A stretch of 35,369 bases of DNA from Firmicutes bacterium FC7 (GTDB lineage Bacteria > Bacillota > Clostridia > Tissierellales > Tissierellaceae): positions 1 to 35,369 of the forward strand of contig JAKELU010000003.1 in assembly GCA_022760735.1 (NCBI GenBank), read 5' to 3'. Below, piece after piece: positions 1 to 6,638 of this stretch (positions are counted from its first letter, which is position 1; every line of letters starts with the position of its first letter). The notes below the pieces were generated by a model that saw only the letters and a program-made list of their open reading frames with translations, was not told the DNA's origin and made no database searches. The position numbers and the translations under genes were made by a program.

Positions 1-42
1 AAATTAGGGCCTTGTGCCCGTAAAGGCAAAACCACCGGCTAG
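1..42 (+). CDS. possible 3' end of an upstream gene (partial)
   Basis: Frame 1 is open from the window edge to a TAG at 40-42 and reads KLGPCARKGKTTG. The other two forward frames are closed early. The stop lies inside the hairpin at 32-50, an arrangement also seen at the end of the gene at 3864-4061. The fragment is too short to identify. It could be non-coding. Confidence 0.3.
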   Translation, partial: KLGPCARKGKTTG

Positions 43-62
43 GCCGGTGGATATTTATTCTG
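32..62 (+). terminator. probable rho-independent terminator of the upstream gene
   Basis: CCACCGGC at 32-39 pairs perfectly with GCCGGTGG at 43-50 around a three-base TAG loop. It is followed by an AT-rich stretch (ATATTTATTCTGCTT) rather than a clean U-run. It separates whatever lies to the left from the gene at 111. Confidence 0.6.
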
Positions 63-110
63 CTTAAAAATGGGTATAATCAAAATAATATTATACAACA
101 GGAGGAAAAG

Positions 111-488
111 ATGAAATTATTTAACATAATATTAATATTTGCAGGATTAATATTCACTAGCATAGGTATGATTGGAGTCCTAGTACCAGTTCTTCCTACA
201 ACCCCATTTTTGATACTTGCTTCTATATGTTTTATGAGAAGTTCTGAGAAATTTGATAAATGGCTTAGAAATACAAAAATTTATAAAAATTATGCAGAGG
301 ATTTTATAAGGGATAGGTCAATGACACTAAGAAGAAAGGCCAAGCTTATGTTTATATCGGACCTAATGCTACTATTTCCACTAATTAAGTTAGAAAGTCC
401 TTATATGAGGGCCTTTATTATATTCATTATAATGACTAAGTATTGGTATTTCATATTTAAAATCAAGACAAAAAAAGAGCAAGGATAA
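111..488 (+). CDS. DUF454 (YbaN-like) small inner membrane protein
   Basis: A 125-residue membrane protein of the DUF454/YbaN family, whose function is unknown. The family hallmark is visible near the N-terminus: a first membrane segment (about residues 4-25) running into VPVLPTTPFLILA, then the basic segment with W-L-x-N and Y-x-x-Y-x-x-D-F (about 51-66), then hydrophobic helices over roughly 78-95 and 98-117. The ATG at 111 follows AGGAGG with good spacing. It stands alone, ends inside a bidirectional terminator and converges on the ABC-F gene. Family assignment is confident; no function can be inferred from context. Confidence 0.85.
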   Translation: MKLFNIILIFAGLIFTSIGMIGVLVPVLPTTPFLILASICFMRSSEKFDKWLRNTKIYKNYAEDFIRDRSMTLRRKAKLMFISDLMLLFPLIKLESPYMRAFIIFIIMTKYWYFIFKIKTKKEQG

Positions 489-505
489 CCTTTTGGTTAT
501 CCTTT
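481..505. terminator. bidirectional terminator between convergent genes
   Basis: AAGGATAACC (481-490) and GGTTATCCTT (495-504) form a perfect 10-bp stem with a TTTT loop. On the plus strand it is followed by TAATAATATTT. On the minus strand it is followed by a U-rich run, because the plus strand just upstream reads GACAAAAAAAGAG. It overlaps the stop codons of both neighbouring genes, so it can serve both. Confidence 0.8.
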
Positions 506-2090
506 AATAATATTTCTCAATATATTCTTCGTATGTCATCAATCTATCTACGAAGCTACCATCATCTTTAATATCAATAATTCTATTTGCTATTGTTTGA
601 ATAAATTGGTGGTCTTGAGAAGCAAATAATATATTTGACTTATAGTTTATTAAACCGTTATTTACAGATGTAATTGATTCCAAGTCAAGATGATTTGTAG
701 GCTGGTCAAGAATCAATACATTTGCATTTGTAAGCATCATTTTAGCTAACATGCATCTTACCTTTTCTCCACCAGATAATACCTTAGCTTGTTTTAAGGC
801 TTCTTCACCTGAGAACAACATTCTTCCTAGGAACCCTCTTAGATAGATTTCACTTTGTTCTTCTGAGAACTGTCTTAACCAATCAACTAGGGTTAATTCA
901 CAGTCATCGAAGAACTCAGAGTTATCCTTAGGGAAATAGGATTTAGTAATAGTTTGTCCCCATTTATAGCTACCGCTGTCAGGCTCCATTTCACCTGTGA
1001 TAATCTTAAAGAATGTAGTTATAGCTATTTCATTTCCTATAAATGCAATCTTATCATTTTTATTCACTCTAAAGCTAATATTATCTAAAATCTTGACTCC
1101 ATCAATAGTCTTTGAAATATCTTCTACTGTAAGAATTTCATTTCCTACTTCTCTTTCCATTGTAAAGTTAACAAAAGGATATCTTCTGCTTGATGGTTGG
1201 ATATCGTCTAATGTTATTTTTTCAAGTAGCTTCTTACGAGATGTAGCCTGTTTAGACTTAGAAGCATTGGCAGAGAATCTAGCAATAAAGTTTTGTAATT
1301 CCTTAATTTTCTCTTCCTTCTTCTTGTTTTGATCCTTCATCATTTGAAGGGCCAATTGGCTAGATTCATACCAGAAATCATAGTTTCCAACATACATTTT
1401 AATCTTACCAAAGTCAATATCTACCATATGTGTACATACTTCATTTAGGAAATGTCTGTCGTGGGATACTACAATTACTGTTCCTTCAAAGTCTCCAAGA
1501 AATTCCTGTAACCATTTGATGGATTTTACATCTAAGTGGTTAGTAGGCTCGTCAAGGATTAGTATTCCTGGTTTTCCAAATAGGGCTTGAGCAAGAAGTA
1601 CCTTTACCTTTTCATTACCATTTAATTCTGATACTGTCTTTTCGTGTAAATCTGTTGGGATTCCTAAGCCTTGTAGTAATGCTGATGCTTCAGCTTCAGC
1701 ACTCCAACCATCCATTTCTGCAAACTCAGCCTCAAGTTCAGATGCTCTTATGCCATCCTCATCTGAAAAATCTGGCTTTGCATATAGGGCGTCTTTTTCA
1801 ATCATAATGTCATATAGTCTTTTATTGCCCATGATAACTGTCATAAGTACCTGGCAGTCATCATATTCAAAGTGATTTTGTTTTAAAACTGACATACGTG
1901 TATTAGGAGCAATAGAAATTTCACCTGTATTTGGCTCTACTTCCCCTGAAAGTATTTTTAAAAATGTACTTTTTCCTGCTCCATTTGCACCGATAACTCC
2001 ATAACAGTTACCTGGTGTAAAAGTAAGATTGACATCTTCAAATAGCTTCTGTGAGCCATATCTTAAACTTACGTTGCTTACATTAATCAA
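504..2090 (-). CDS. ABC-F family ATP-binding protein (YkpA/YbiT type)
   Basis: A 528-residue soluble protein with two ABC nucleotide-binding domains and no membrane segments, typical of ABC-F proteins that act on the ribosome. NBD1 has an intact Walker A (GANGAGKST, about 34-42), a variant signature LNGNEK and Walker B ILILDEPTNHLD. A charged helical linker (about 250-290) connects to NBD2, which has a normal LSGGEK signature. In NBD2 the Walker A reads GNEIAITT, lacking the invariant Gly-Lys, and the Walker B reads LILDQPTNHLD, with Gln where the catalytic Glu is expected. NBD2 may therefore bind or hydrolyse ATP poorly. The start is a TTG (2088-2090) preceded by AGAAGGG at a rather long spacing. 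Length and order match the YkpA/YbiT subgroup. It is monocistronic. Confidence 0.92.
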   Translation of the reverse strand: MINVSNVSLRYGSQKLFEDVNLTFTPGNCYGVIGANGAGKSTFLKILSGEVEPNTGEISIAPNTRMSVLKQNHFEYDDCQVLMTVIMGNKRLYDIMIEKDALYAKPDFSDEDGIRASELEAEFAEMDGWSAEAEASALLQGLGIPTDLHEKTVSELNGNEKVKVLLAQALFGKPGILILDEPTNHLDVKSIKWLQEFLGDFEGTVIVVSHDRHFLNEVCTHMVDIDFGKIKMYVGNYDFWYESSQLALQMMKDQNKKKEEKIKELQNFIARFSANASKSKQATSRKKLLEKITLDDIQPSSRRYPFVNFTMEREVGNEILTVEDISKTIDGVKILDNISFRVNKNDKIAFIGNEIAITTFFKIITGEMEPDSGSYKWGQTITKSYFPKDNSEFFDDCELTLVDWLRQFSEEQSEIYLRGFLGRMLFSGEEALKQAKVLSGGEKVRCMLAKMMLTNANVLILDQPTNHLDLESITSVNNGLINYKSNILFASQDHQFIQTIANRIIDIKDDGSFVDRLMTYEEYIEKYY

Positions 2091-2130
2091 ATTACTTCAA
2101 TTCCCTTCTAATAAATAATATTTAGATACC

Positions 2131-2149
2131 ATTATAACATCTCATTATA
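2131..2149 (-). promoter_or_regulatory. predicted promoter -10 region of the ABC-F gene
   Basis: Read on the minus strand, two TATAAT hexamers lie at 2144-2149 (preceded by TG one base upstream, an extended -10) and at 2131-2136. They lie 41-54 bases upstream of the TTG start. I see no good -35 match, so the extended -10 is the better candidate. Confidence 0.45.
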
Positions 2150-2273
2150 TCATATTAATAATCTTAAATATATAAGTAGCATAAAAAAATATAAATGGAT
2201 AGTATAAATAGTGCTAAAATTATGAAATTAAGATATTAGTATGATAGAATATTGTCATGGGGTTAAATATAGA

Positions 2274-2302
2274 ACACCTTATTCTTAATAGGTGTAAGGG
2301 GG
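2274..2302 (+). promoter_or_regulatory. dyad and ribosome site in front of the CPBP protease gene
   Basis: ACACCT...AGGTGT (2274-2279 and 2290-2295), with inner ATT/AAT pairing and one unpaired T on the left arm, forms a hairpin. It abuts the ribosome site AAGGGGG (2296-2302), 9 bases before the ATG. A closely related dyad lies at 4330-4346. It could be an operator, or an RNA hairpin affecting translation. Confidence 0.4.
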
Positions 2303-2311
2303 AATGTAGGG

Positions 2312-3124
2312 ATGTTTAATAAAAGGTCGTCTATGAAGGTATGGGATGCTGTAAAGATACTCACTTTATTCTTTATATTTGAATCCATTTTAACTATTGT
2401 TTTAACTTTAGTAAGTATAAAGTTGAAGATAACGGAAGATCTTCTTTTAATCAGTTCCATAAGTGTTGTAGTTGCTTTATTGCTTTGTATAAAAAAATAT
2501 AATAAAAAATATTACATTTCGTTTATAGATAGATTTAGTGCTAGAAATTGTCCTAAATCAATTTTTCCTGTACTAATTCTTACAACTATCGGATTTAGCA
2601 TAGTTATTTCTGAGTTAGTCAATTACATTTCCTTATTATTTCCGATGAATGAATTTCTTGAAGAGATTTTTAGTAAAAGCCTAAGTGGTGAGGAGAATTT
2701 AGTATCAACAATGATTAGAGTGGTTCTTGTTGCATCTGTTGTAGAGGAAATATTGATTCGAGGTATTATATTAGAGGGATTTCTTGTAGAATATTCCAAT
2801 TTCAAATCAATTCTTTTATCAGCCCTATTATTTGGAATAATACACTTAAACATATACCAATTTGTTGCAGCTCTTATAATAGGAATATTTTTAGGTTGGC
2901 TATATGTAAATACTAATTCACTCCTATTATGTATAATTTCGCATGGAGCTTTTAATTCCCTGGGATATATAGTGGGAGATATATTAAATATAGATATTTC
3001 AGGATACACGACTGAAGGCTTTCAGCCATTTTGGTTTACTGGAATAGGACTTATATTGATAATACTTGGAATATTTTTATTGAAGAGAATCTTTATTAAG
3101 AAGAGATATTGTTTTTATTATTAG
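2312..3124 (+). CDS. CPBP family intramembrane glutamic protease (CAAX/Abi)
   Basis: A 270-residue polytopic membrane protein. The CPBP (PF02517) signature is complete: E145-E146-x3-R150 in VEEILIRG, F-G-I-I-H178 in the next helix, and H211-x3-N215 in SHGAFN. In this family the glutamates and histidines form the active site in the membrane (Rce1-like). Family roles include prenyl-protein processing, bacteriocin self-immunity and signalling, and the substrate here is unknown. About seven or eight hydrophobic segments are visible. It starts at an ATG after AAGGGGG and ends 9 bases before the DUF5714 gene, so the two are probably co-transcribed. Confidence 0.88.
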   Translation: MFNKRSSMKVWDAVKILTLFFIFESILTIVLTLVSIKLKITEDLLLISSISVVVALLLCIKKYNKKYYISFIDRFSARNCPKSIFPVLILTTIGFSIVISELVNYISLLFPMNEFLEEIFSKSLSGEENLVSTMIRVVLVASVVEEILIRGIILEGFLVEYSNFKSILLSALLFGIIHLNIYQFVAALIIGIFLGWLYVNTNSLLLCIISHGAFNSLGYIVGDILNIDISGYTTEGFQPFWFTGIGLILIILGIFLLKRIFIKKRYCFYY

Positions 3125-3133
3125 GAGGCCATA

Positions 3134-3850
3134 ATGAATAACACATTTACAAATCATTCATATAACTGTATGTTTTGTGGAGAAGAATTAGAGTACTTGC
3201 AGGAATATAAAGATGTAGAATGTCTATATTGCCATGAAAAGTTTCAATCAAATGTTACTTGTAAAAGTGGTCATTATGTTTGTGACTCATGTCATTCTAT
3301 GAGCGGAATAGACCTAATTGAAAAATATTGTAAGGAAACTACTAAAACTAATCCTATTGAAATGGCTATTGAACTTATGAAAAGTCCATCTATACATATG
3401 CATGGACCAGAGCATCACTATCTAGTACCTGCAGTCCTAATATCATCTTATTATAATCTCAAGAAAGATTATAAAACTAAAATTAAAAAGCTAGCTGTTG
3501 CTAAGAAAAGAGCTAAGGATGTGCCAGGTGGAATTTGTGGTTTTAATGGAAACTGTGGTGCAGCGGTTGGTACAGGAATATATATGAGCGTAATTACTGA
3601 GGCTACTCCCTTGACAAAGGAAAGCTGGGGTCTAGCTAATATGATGACAGGTACTACATTAATAGCTATAGCTAAAAGGGGAGGTCCTAGATGCTGCAAG
3701 AGAAACTCATTTATAGCTATAAGAAATGCAGCAAAATTTACAGAGGAAAATATCGGAATTAAATTGTATGATTATAGAAAGGGCAAACCTAAATGTACCT
3801 TTAAATCAAAAAATAAGGAATGTATAGGGAATCAATGCCCATTTAATTAA
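3134..3850 (+). CDS. DUF5714 domain protein with N-terminal zinc-ribbon cysteines
   Basis: A 238-residue soluble protein. The N-terminus carries paired cysteines C12/C15, C30/C33, C43, C50/C53 and His-containing spacers, consistent with one or two zinc sites. The remainder matches what I know as DUF5714, with the conserved GGICGFNGNCGAA and GGPRCCKR cysteine motifs, a long helical middle region and a final CIGNQCPF. The conserved cysteines in the second half suggest bound metal or redox chemistry, but no reaction is established to my knowledge. It sits 9 bases after the CPBP gene and 13 bases before a Cys-rich protein gene, with GGAGG sites for each. The ATG at 3134 is preceded by AGGAGG. Confidence 0.75.
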   Translation: MNNTFTNHSYNCMFCGEELEYLQEYKDVECLYCHEKFQSNVTCKSGHYVCDSCHSMSGIDLIEKYCKETTKTNPIEMAIELMKSPSIHMHGPEHHYLVPAVLISSYYNLKKDYKTKIKKLAVAKKRAKDVPGGICGFNGNCGAAVGTGIYMSVITEATPLTKESWGLANMMTGTTLIAIAKRGGPRCCKRNSFIAIRNAAKFTEENIGIKLYDYRKGKPKCTFKSKNKECIGNQCPFN

Positions 3851-3863
3851 GGAGGAAGTACAT

Positions 3864-4061
3864 ATGTCACTAAAGAAAGAAGAAAGAACATGCCCACTAT
3901 GCGGAAAGGATAACAATTGCCAACATGGTCTAAGTGACTGCTGGTGTAATCATATTAAAGTACCAAAACATGTACTAGACATGGTTCCAGAAGATAAGAG
4001 AGGTAAAGCTTGTGTATGTAAGGAATGCATAGAGAAGTATTCTAGAATAGCCACCGAATAA
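3864..4061 (+). CDS. cysteine-rich CWC family small protein
   Basis: A 65-residue protein with eight cysteines: C10-x2-C13, C19, C26-W-C28, and C50-V-C52-x2-C55. The CWC tripeptide and its surroundings match the Cys_rich_CWC family (PF14375), a presumed metal-binding family of unknown role. It is the third gene of the CPBP-DUF5714-CWC unit. AAGGAGG precedes the ATG, and its stop codon falls inside the terminator hairpin. It may work with the preceding Cys-rich DUF5714 protein; that is inference from adjacency. Confidence 0.75.
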   Translation: MSLKKEERTCPLCGKDNNCQHGLSDCWCNHIKVPKHVLDMVPEDKRGKACVCKECIEKYSRIATE

Positions 4062-4074
4062 CCGGTGGTTTTTT
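4051..4074 (+). terminator. rho-independent terminator of the CPBP-DUF5714-CWC operon
   Basis: CCACCG (4051-4056) pairs with CGGTGG (4063-4068) and is followed directly by six Ts. It overlaps the last codons and stop of the CWC gene. Confidence 0.8.
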
Positions 4075-4089
4075 AATTCCAATTTTTTA

Positions 4090-4118
4090 TTGACATCAAG
4101 GTTATCCTATAATATATC
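4090..4118 (+). promoter_or_regulatory. predicted promoter of the decayed PadR gene
   Basis: A perfect -35 TTGACA (4090-4095) lies 17 bases before TATATC (4113-4118), a moderate -10. A better TATAAT at 4108-4113 is spaced only 12 bases away. The operator-like repeats begin at 4112, overlapping the -10 region. Confidence 0.5.
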
Positions 4119-4156
4119 GATATTAGATATATCGATATTAGATATATCGATATAAG
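4112..4156. repeat. three tandem 15-bp repeats, each with palindrome ATATCGATAT (probable PadR operator)
   Basis: ATATATCGATATTAG is repeated at 4112-4126 and 4127-4141, and at 4142-4156 with one change (TATAAG end). Each copy contains the perfect 10-bp palindrome ATATCGATAT. The array spans the predicted -10 and start of transcription. Such iterated palindromes are typical operators, and the following reading frame is the start of a PadR-type regulator, so an autoregulatory PadR site is the natural reading. Confidence 0.6.
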
Positions 4157-4175
4157 ATATAGTGGGAGTGAAAAA

Positions 4176-4217
4176 ATGGCTAGAGTAAAGTTTCAAACTT
4201 TAACAGAACCAATGTAA
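4176..4217 (+). pseudogene. N-terminal remnant of a PadR-family transcriptional regulator
   Basis: After GGGAGTG, an ATG at 4176 opens the 13-codon frame MARVKFQTLTEPM, followed by TAA. F-Q-T-L-T-E-P-M followed by Y/F-Y-I-L-L is the usual beginning of PadR regulators of about 110-180 residues, so the N-terminus is recognisable and everything after it is gone. A terminator-like hairpin follows at 4242-4274. The simplest reading is an internal deletion that left promoter, operators and the first codons intact. A functional 13-residue peptide is possible but less likely. Confidence 0.65.
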
Positions 4218-4241
4218 TAAAAAGTAAAATAAAAGAATGAT

Positions 4242-4274
4242 AAAAATCCTGGGTTGTCTTATCTGGGATTTTTT
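4242..4274 (+). terminator. probable terminator behind the PadR remnant
   Basis: AAAAATCC (4242-4249) pairs with GGATTTTT (4266-4273) around a 16-base loop, and the right arm is itself a T-run. It probably ended the original PadR transcript. Confidence 0.5.
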
Positions 4275-4329
4275 CTTACCTGTGATATAATTAGATAAAT
4301 ATGTCATTTATTTCTTTGATCAATTGGGT

Positions 4330-4346
4330 ACCTTATTCCAATAGGT
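4330..4346. promoter_or_regulatory. dyad ACCTTATTC-C-AATAGGT upstream of the coiled-coil gene
   Basis: An imperfect inverted repeat, extendable to TACC/GGTA. It nearly matches the dyad at 2274-2295 (ACCTTATTC then AATAGGT), including the single unpaired T in the left arm, while outer pairs differ in a compensated way. It lies 50 bases upstream of the ATG at 4397. Function is not known. Confidence 0.35.
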
Positions 4347-4396
4347 ATGTGTTAAAATCATTGATACTCTTAATATATAGATTGGAGGAAGTCCAT

Positions 4397-5332
4397 ATGT
4401 TAACGCAAATAAACCAGGAAATATATGAATTAAAAGAAAAACTATTAATAAAGGGAAAGCTTGAGTCTTCAATTAAGATGTTAAATGATGAGTTGGATAA
4501 GAAAAGGAGCAAAGCACAAGCTTTAAAAGAACAACTTGAATCTGAACTAAAGGATGTTGAAAAATTAGAGGGTATAAGCTTTAGTTCTCTAGTATTTTCA
4601 CTGCTTGGTAAAAAGGAAGAAAGACTAGCTAAGGAAAAGGAAGAATATTTGTCTGTAAAGCTTAAATATGATGATTGTCTAAAGGCAATAAAAGAACTTG
4701 AAAATGAACTATCTAATGTAAAAAACAAGTTAAAAAACTATGAGGGACTAGAAGATGAATATAATAGAAAAATTGCAGAAAAAAAGGAAATTATTTTAAG
4801 AAATGAAGGTGAAAATAGCCAAAACTTAAGGAATGCATTGGATAGAATAAATGATCTAAAGATTGATATCAAAGAAGTAAGAGAGGCAATATATGCAGGC
4901 GCAAGAGCATATGATGCACTCAATCAAATGGAGGATTCATTAGAGGATGCTAAAGGTTGGGGTACTTGGGATATGCTTGGAGGAGGACTTATATCCAATA
5001 TGGCTAAACACTCTGCCATAGATAAGGCTAAGAATATATCTCATGATTTTCAATACCTTCTAAAATCCTTCGTAAAGGAGCTTGAGGATGTAAATGAATT
5101 CACAAATATTGAAGTTAATATTTCTTCATTTTTAGGATTTGCAGATTTCTTCTTTGATGGTTTCTTTGTTGATTGGTATGTTCAATCAAAGATAAATGAT
5201 TCTTTGGACAGAGTTAGGGAAGCATCACATAAGGTAGAAAGCATTATACAGAAACTAAAAAATGACTTAAGTAATTTAGAAAAGGAATTAAAGGAACATG
5301 AGAATTATGTTAATCAACTACTTGAATCCTAG
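4397..5332 (+). CDS. coiled-coil protein with conserved WGTWDMLGGG segment, function unknown
   Basis: A 311-residue soluble protein with no signal peptide. Residues about 1-65 and 85-165 are strongly charged heptad-rich coiled coil, and a final coiled coil covers about 270-310. A glycine- and aromatic-rich insert near residues 190-205 (GWGTWDMLGGG) and an F-x-D-F-F-F-D-G-F-F segment near 243-252 separate the helical parts. I have seen similar unnamed proteins in Firmicutes but know of no function. An upstream in-frame ATG at 4301 exists, but the ATG at 4397 has GGAGG at 4384-4388 with 8-base spacing and the extra 32 residues look non-coding. It follows the PadR remnant, so it may once have been that regulator's target. 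Confidence 0.75.
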   Translation: MLTQINQEIYELKEKLLIKGKLESSIKMLNDELDKKRSKAQALKEQLESELKDVEKLEGISFSSLVFSLLGKKEERLAKEKEEYLSVKLKYDDCLKAIKELENELSNVKNKLKNYEGLEDEYNRKIAEKKEIILRNEGENSQNLRNALDRINDLKIDIKEVREAIYAGARAYDALNQMEDSLEDAKGWGTWDMLGGGLISNMAKHSAIDKAKNISHDFQYLLKSFVKELEDVNEFTNIEVNISSFLGFADFFFDGFFVDWYVQSKINDSLDRVREASHKVESIIQKLKNDLSNLEKELKEHENYVNQLLES

Positions 5333-5339
5333 AAAATAT

Positions 5340-5384
5340 AAAAAGTAGGCACTAAGGGGGTCATGCTTAAGATGCCTACTTTTT
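5340..5384 (+). terminator. rho-independent terminator of the coiled-coil gene
   Basis: AAAAAGTAGGCA (5340-5351) pairs over 12 bp with TGCCTACTTTTT (5373-5384). It lies directly after the stop codon at 5330-5332. Confidence 0.85.
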
Positions 5385-5781
5385 CAATATATAATTTATT
5401 ATCTGACTTTCTTACCATCTTACTTTTTCTTTAATGATTTTTAGTGATAAAGTATATTAATATAAAAAAATACCTATCTCTAAAACATCTTTGGAGACAG
5501 GGATTATCCGGGATATTACTCGAAAATTTTTGCTCCTATAATACTTTTCAGAAAATTTCAGACAACTTTGAATATAGTGAGTATTATATTATCTATTTTA
5601 AGAACTGTCAACCTTTGGAAAATGTTATCCTTAAAAAATATTTAAATTTTCTAAAAAGTTTATTCAATTTGTGTTTTTAGAGTAAGTAGGCTAAAATATA
5701 AAGATCTTTAAAGCCTACTTTTATTTATTTATAAGCTAAAATCAAATATAATTAATGTATGAGAAATAAAAGGGGGCAACA
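5385..5781. other. 397-bp intergenic stretch without a supported gene
   Basis: A 78-codon open frame from GTG 5444 to 5680 lacks a ribosome site and resembles nothing I know, so I do not call it. The stretch holds a second hairpin with the same AAGTAGGC core as the terminator at 5340-5384, a TATAAT-like hexamer near 5540, and the short inverted pair CTATCTC/GAGACAG near 5472-5498. A small RNA ending at the second hairpin is possible but unsupported. Confidence 0.4.
5684..5730 (+). terminator. second terminator-like hairpin with AAGTAGGCT stem
   Basis: AAGTAGGCT (5684-5692) pairs with AGCCTACTT (5712-5720), followed by TTATTTATTT. No gene ends immediately before it. Its stem core repeats that of the 5340-5384 terminator, which suggests a duplication, a backup terminator or the end of an unrecognised transcript. 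Confidence 0.55.
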
Positions 5782-6555
5782 ATGATGAGATTATATTATA
5801 TTTTGCTAATTATCCTAGTAGTATTAACAGGATGTAGCAAGCCTAAGGAACAACTAGTAAATGAAATTGTAGAAGAAGATCAGGAATTATCTAAAGAAGA
5901 GAAATTATCTGAAGAAGAACAAAAAGAGATTATGAAAGAGTTTTATAAAATTTTAAGTGAAGCAAAAAATAAGGAAAACCTTATTGGGTATATAGAGGAT
6001 AACTTTGAAAAACTAGATAGTGAATTTGTTGATGAGCTTGTATTAAGCCTGGAGGAATATTTAGATATAGTAGATATTTCTATAAGTGAGAAAATCGAAA
6101 TACTTACAAAATATTATGATTACTCAACAGATGAACTAAAATCTTATTTAGATATATTGAAAACTGAAGGACAAAATATGTTTACAGACGGAGAAGGCTT
6201 GAAGGTTGAATTAAATGAAATTCTAGATAGGGCATTAATATCAGAAAGACATTTAAAAATGTATCATGGTGGAAAGACCGTAGACAGGATTAAAAATTAT
6301 TATATTGCATATATAACTGGAAGTATAGTGGGCACTGGAAATCAATATATCTATGGAGAAGAAGGTAGTTCAAAGATAAGACAGGATGTTATAGATATCT
6401 ATAATAGTGTAATTGAAAAGAATAAAGAAAGTCATACATCAGAAATTCTTGAATTATATATAGATAATCTAAATAAAGATAATAATGATTTAAATGGAGA
6501 AAATGTACTAAAGTTTTATGATGAACTTGATTTCTTATTACAGTCCTTATTCTAA
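5782..6555 (+). CDS. lipoprotein of unknown function
   Basis: A 257-residue secreted lipoprotein. The N-terminus is a short lipoprotein signal: M-M-R, a hydrophobic stretch over residues 4-15, and lipobox L-T-G-C with the lipidated Cys at 18. The mature part is acidic and helical, rich in E, K and L, with no domain I can name. Two adjacent ATGs (5782, 5785) are both possible, and AGGGGG sits just upstream. The next gene is the response regulator, 83 bases on and behind its own promoter-like region, so the lipoprotein is probably a separate unit. A link to the following kinase cannot be shown. Confidence 0.75.
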   Translation: MMRLYYILLIILVVLTGCSKPKEQLVNEIVEEDQELSKEEKLSEEEQKEIMKEFYKILSEAKNKENLIGYIEDNFEKLDSEFVDELVLSLEEYLDIVDISISEKIEILTKYYDYSTDELKSYLDILKTEGQNMFTDGEGLKVELNEILDRALISERHLKMYHGGKTVDRIKNYYIAYITGSIVGTGNQYIYGEEGSSKIRQDVIDIYNSVIEKNKESHTSEILELYIDNLNKDNNDLNGENVLKFYDELDFLLQSLF

Positions 6556-6556
6556 T

Positions 6557-6608
6557 TGTCATTTCATGTTCACATTAATTTCACAATAATTATTTATCCT
6601 AGTAGTAC
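6557..6608 (+). promoter_or_regulatory. 11-bp direct repeats (PhoB/PhoP-type box) upstream of the response regulator
   Basis: TTCACATTAAT at 6569-6579 is followed by TTCACAATAAT at 6580-6590, giving two TTCACA cores exactly 11 bp apart. A weaker TGTCAT at 6557-6562 precedes them. OmpR/PhoB-family regulators bind direct repeats with an 11-bp period, and TT(C/A)ACA-N5 repeats are the Bacillus PhoP form. The second repeat could double as a -35 with a poor -10 (TAGTAC, 6603-6608), consistent with an activator-dependent promoter. Autoregulation by the downstream regulator is inference. Confidence 0.5.
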
Positions 6609-6638
6609 AAGGGTAAATATAAGTGGAGGTTAATTTTA

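Noticed and set aside
4301-4396. 32-residue upstream extension of the coiled-coil protein
   Set aside because: The ATG at 4301 lacks a ribosome site and the extension runs through the dyad at 4330-4346; the ATG at 4397 has GGAGG at correct distance.
5444-5680. 78-codon open frame from a GTG
   Set aside because: No ribosome site, AT-driven composition, no resemblance to a known protein, and it lies between two terminator hairpins.
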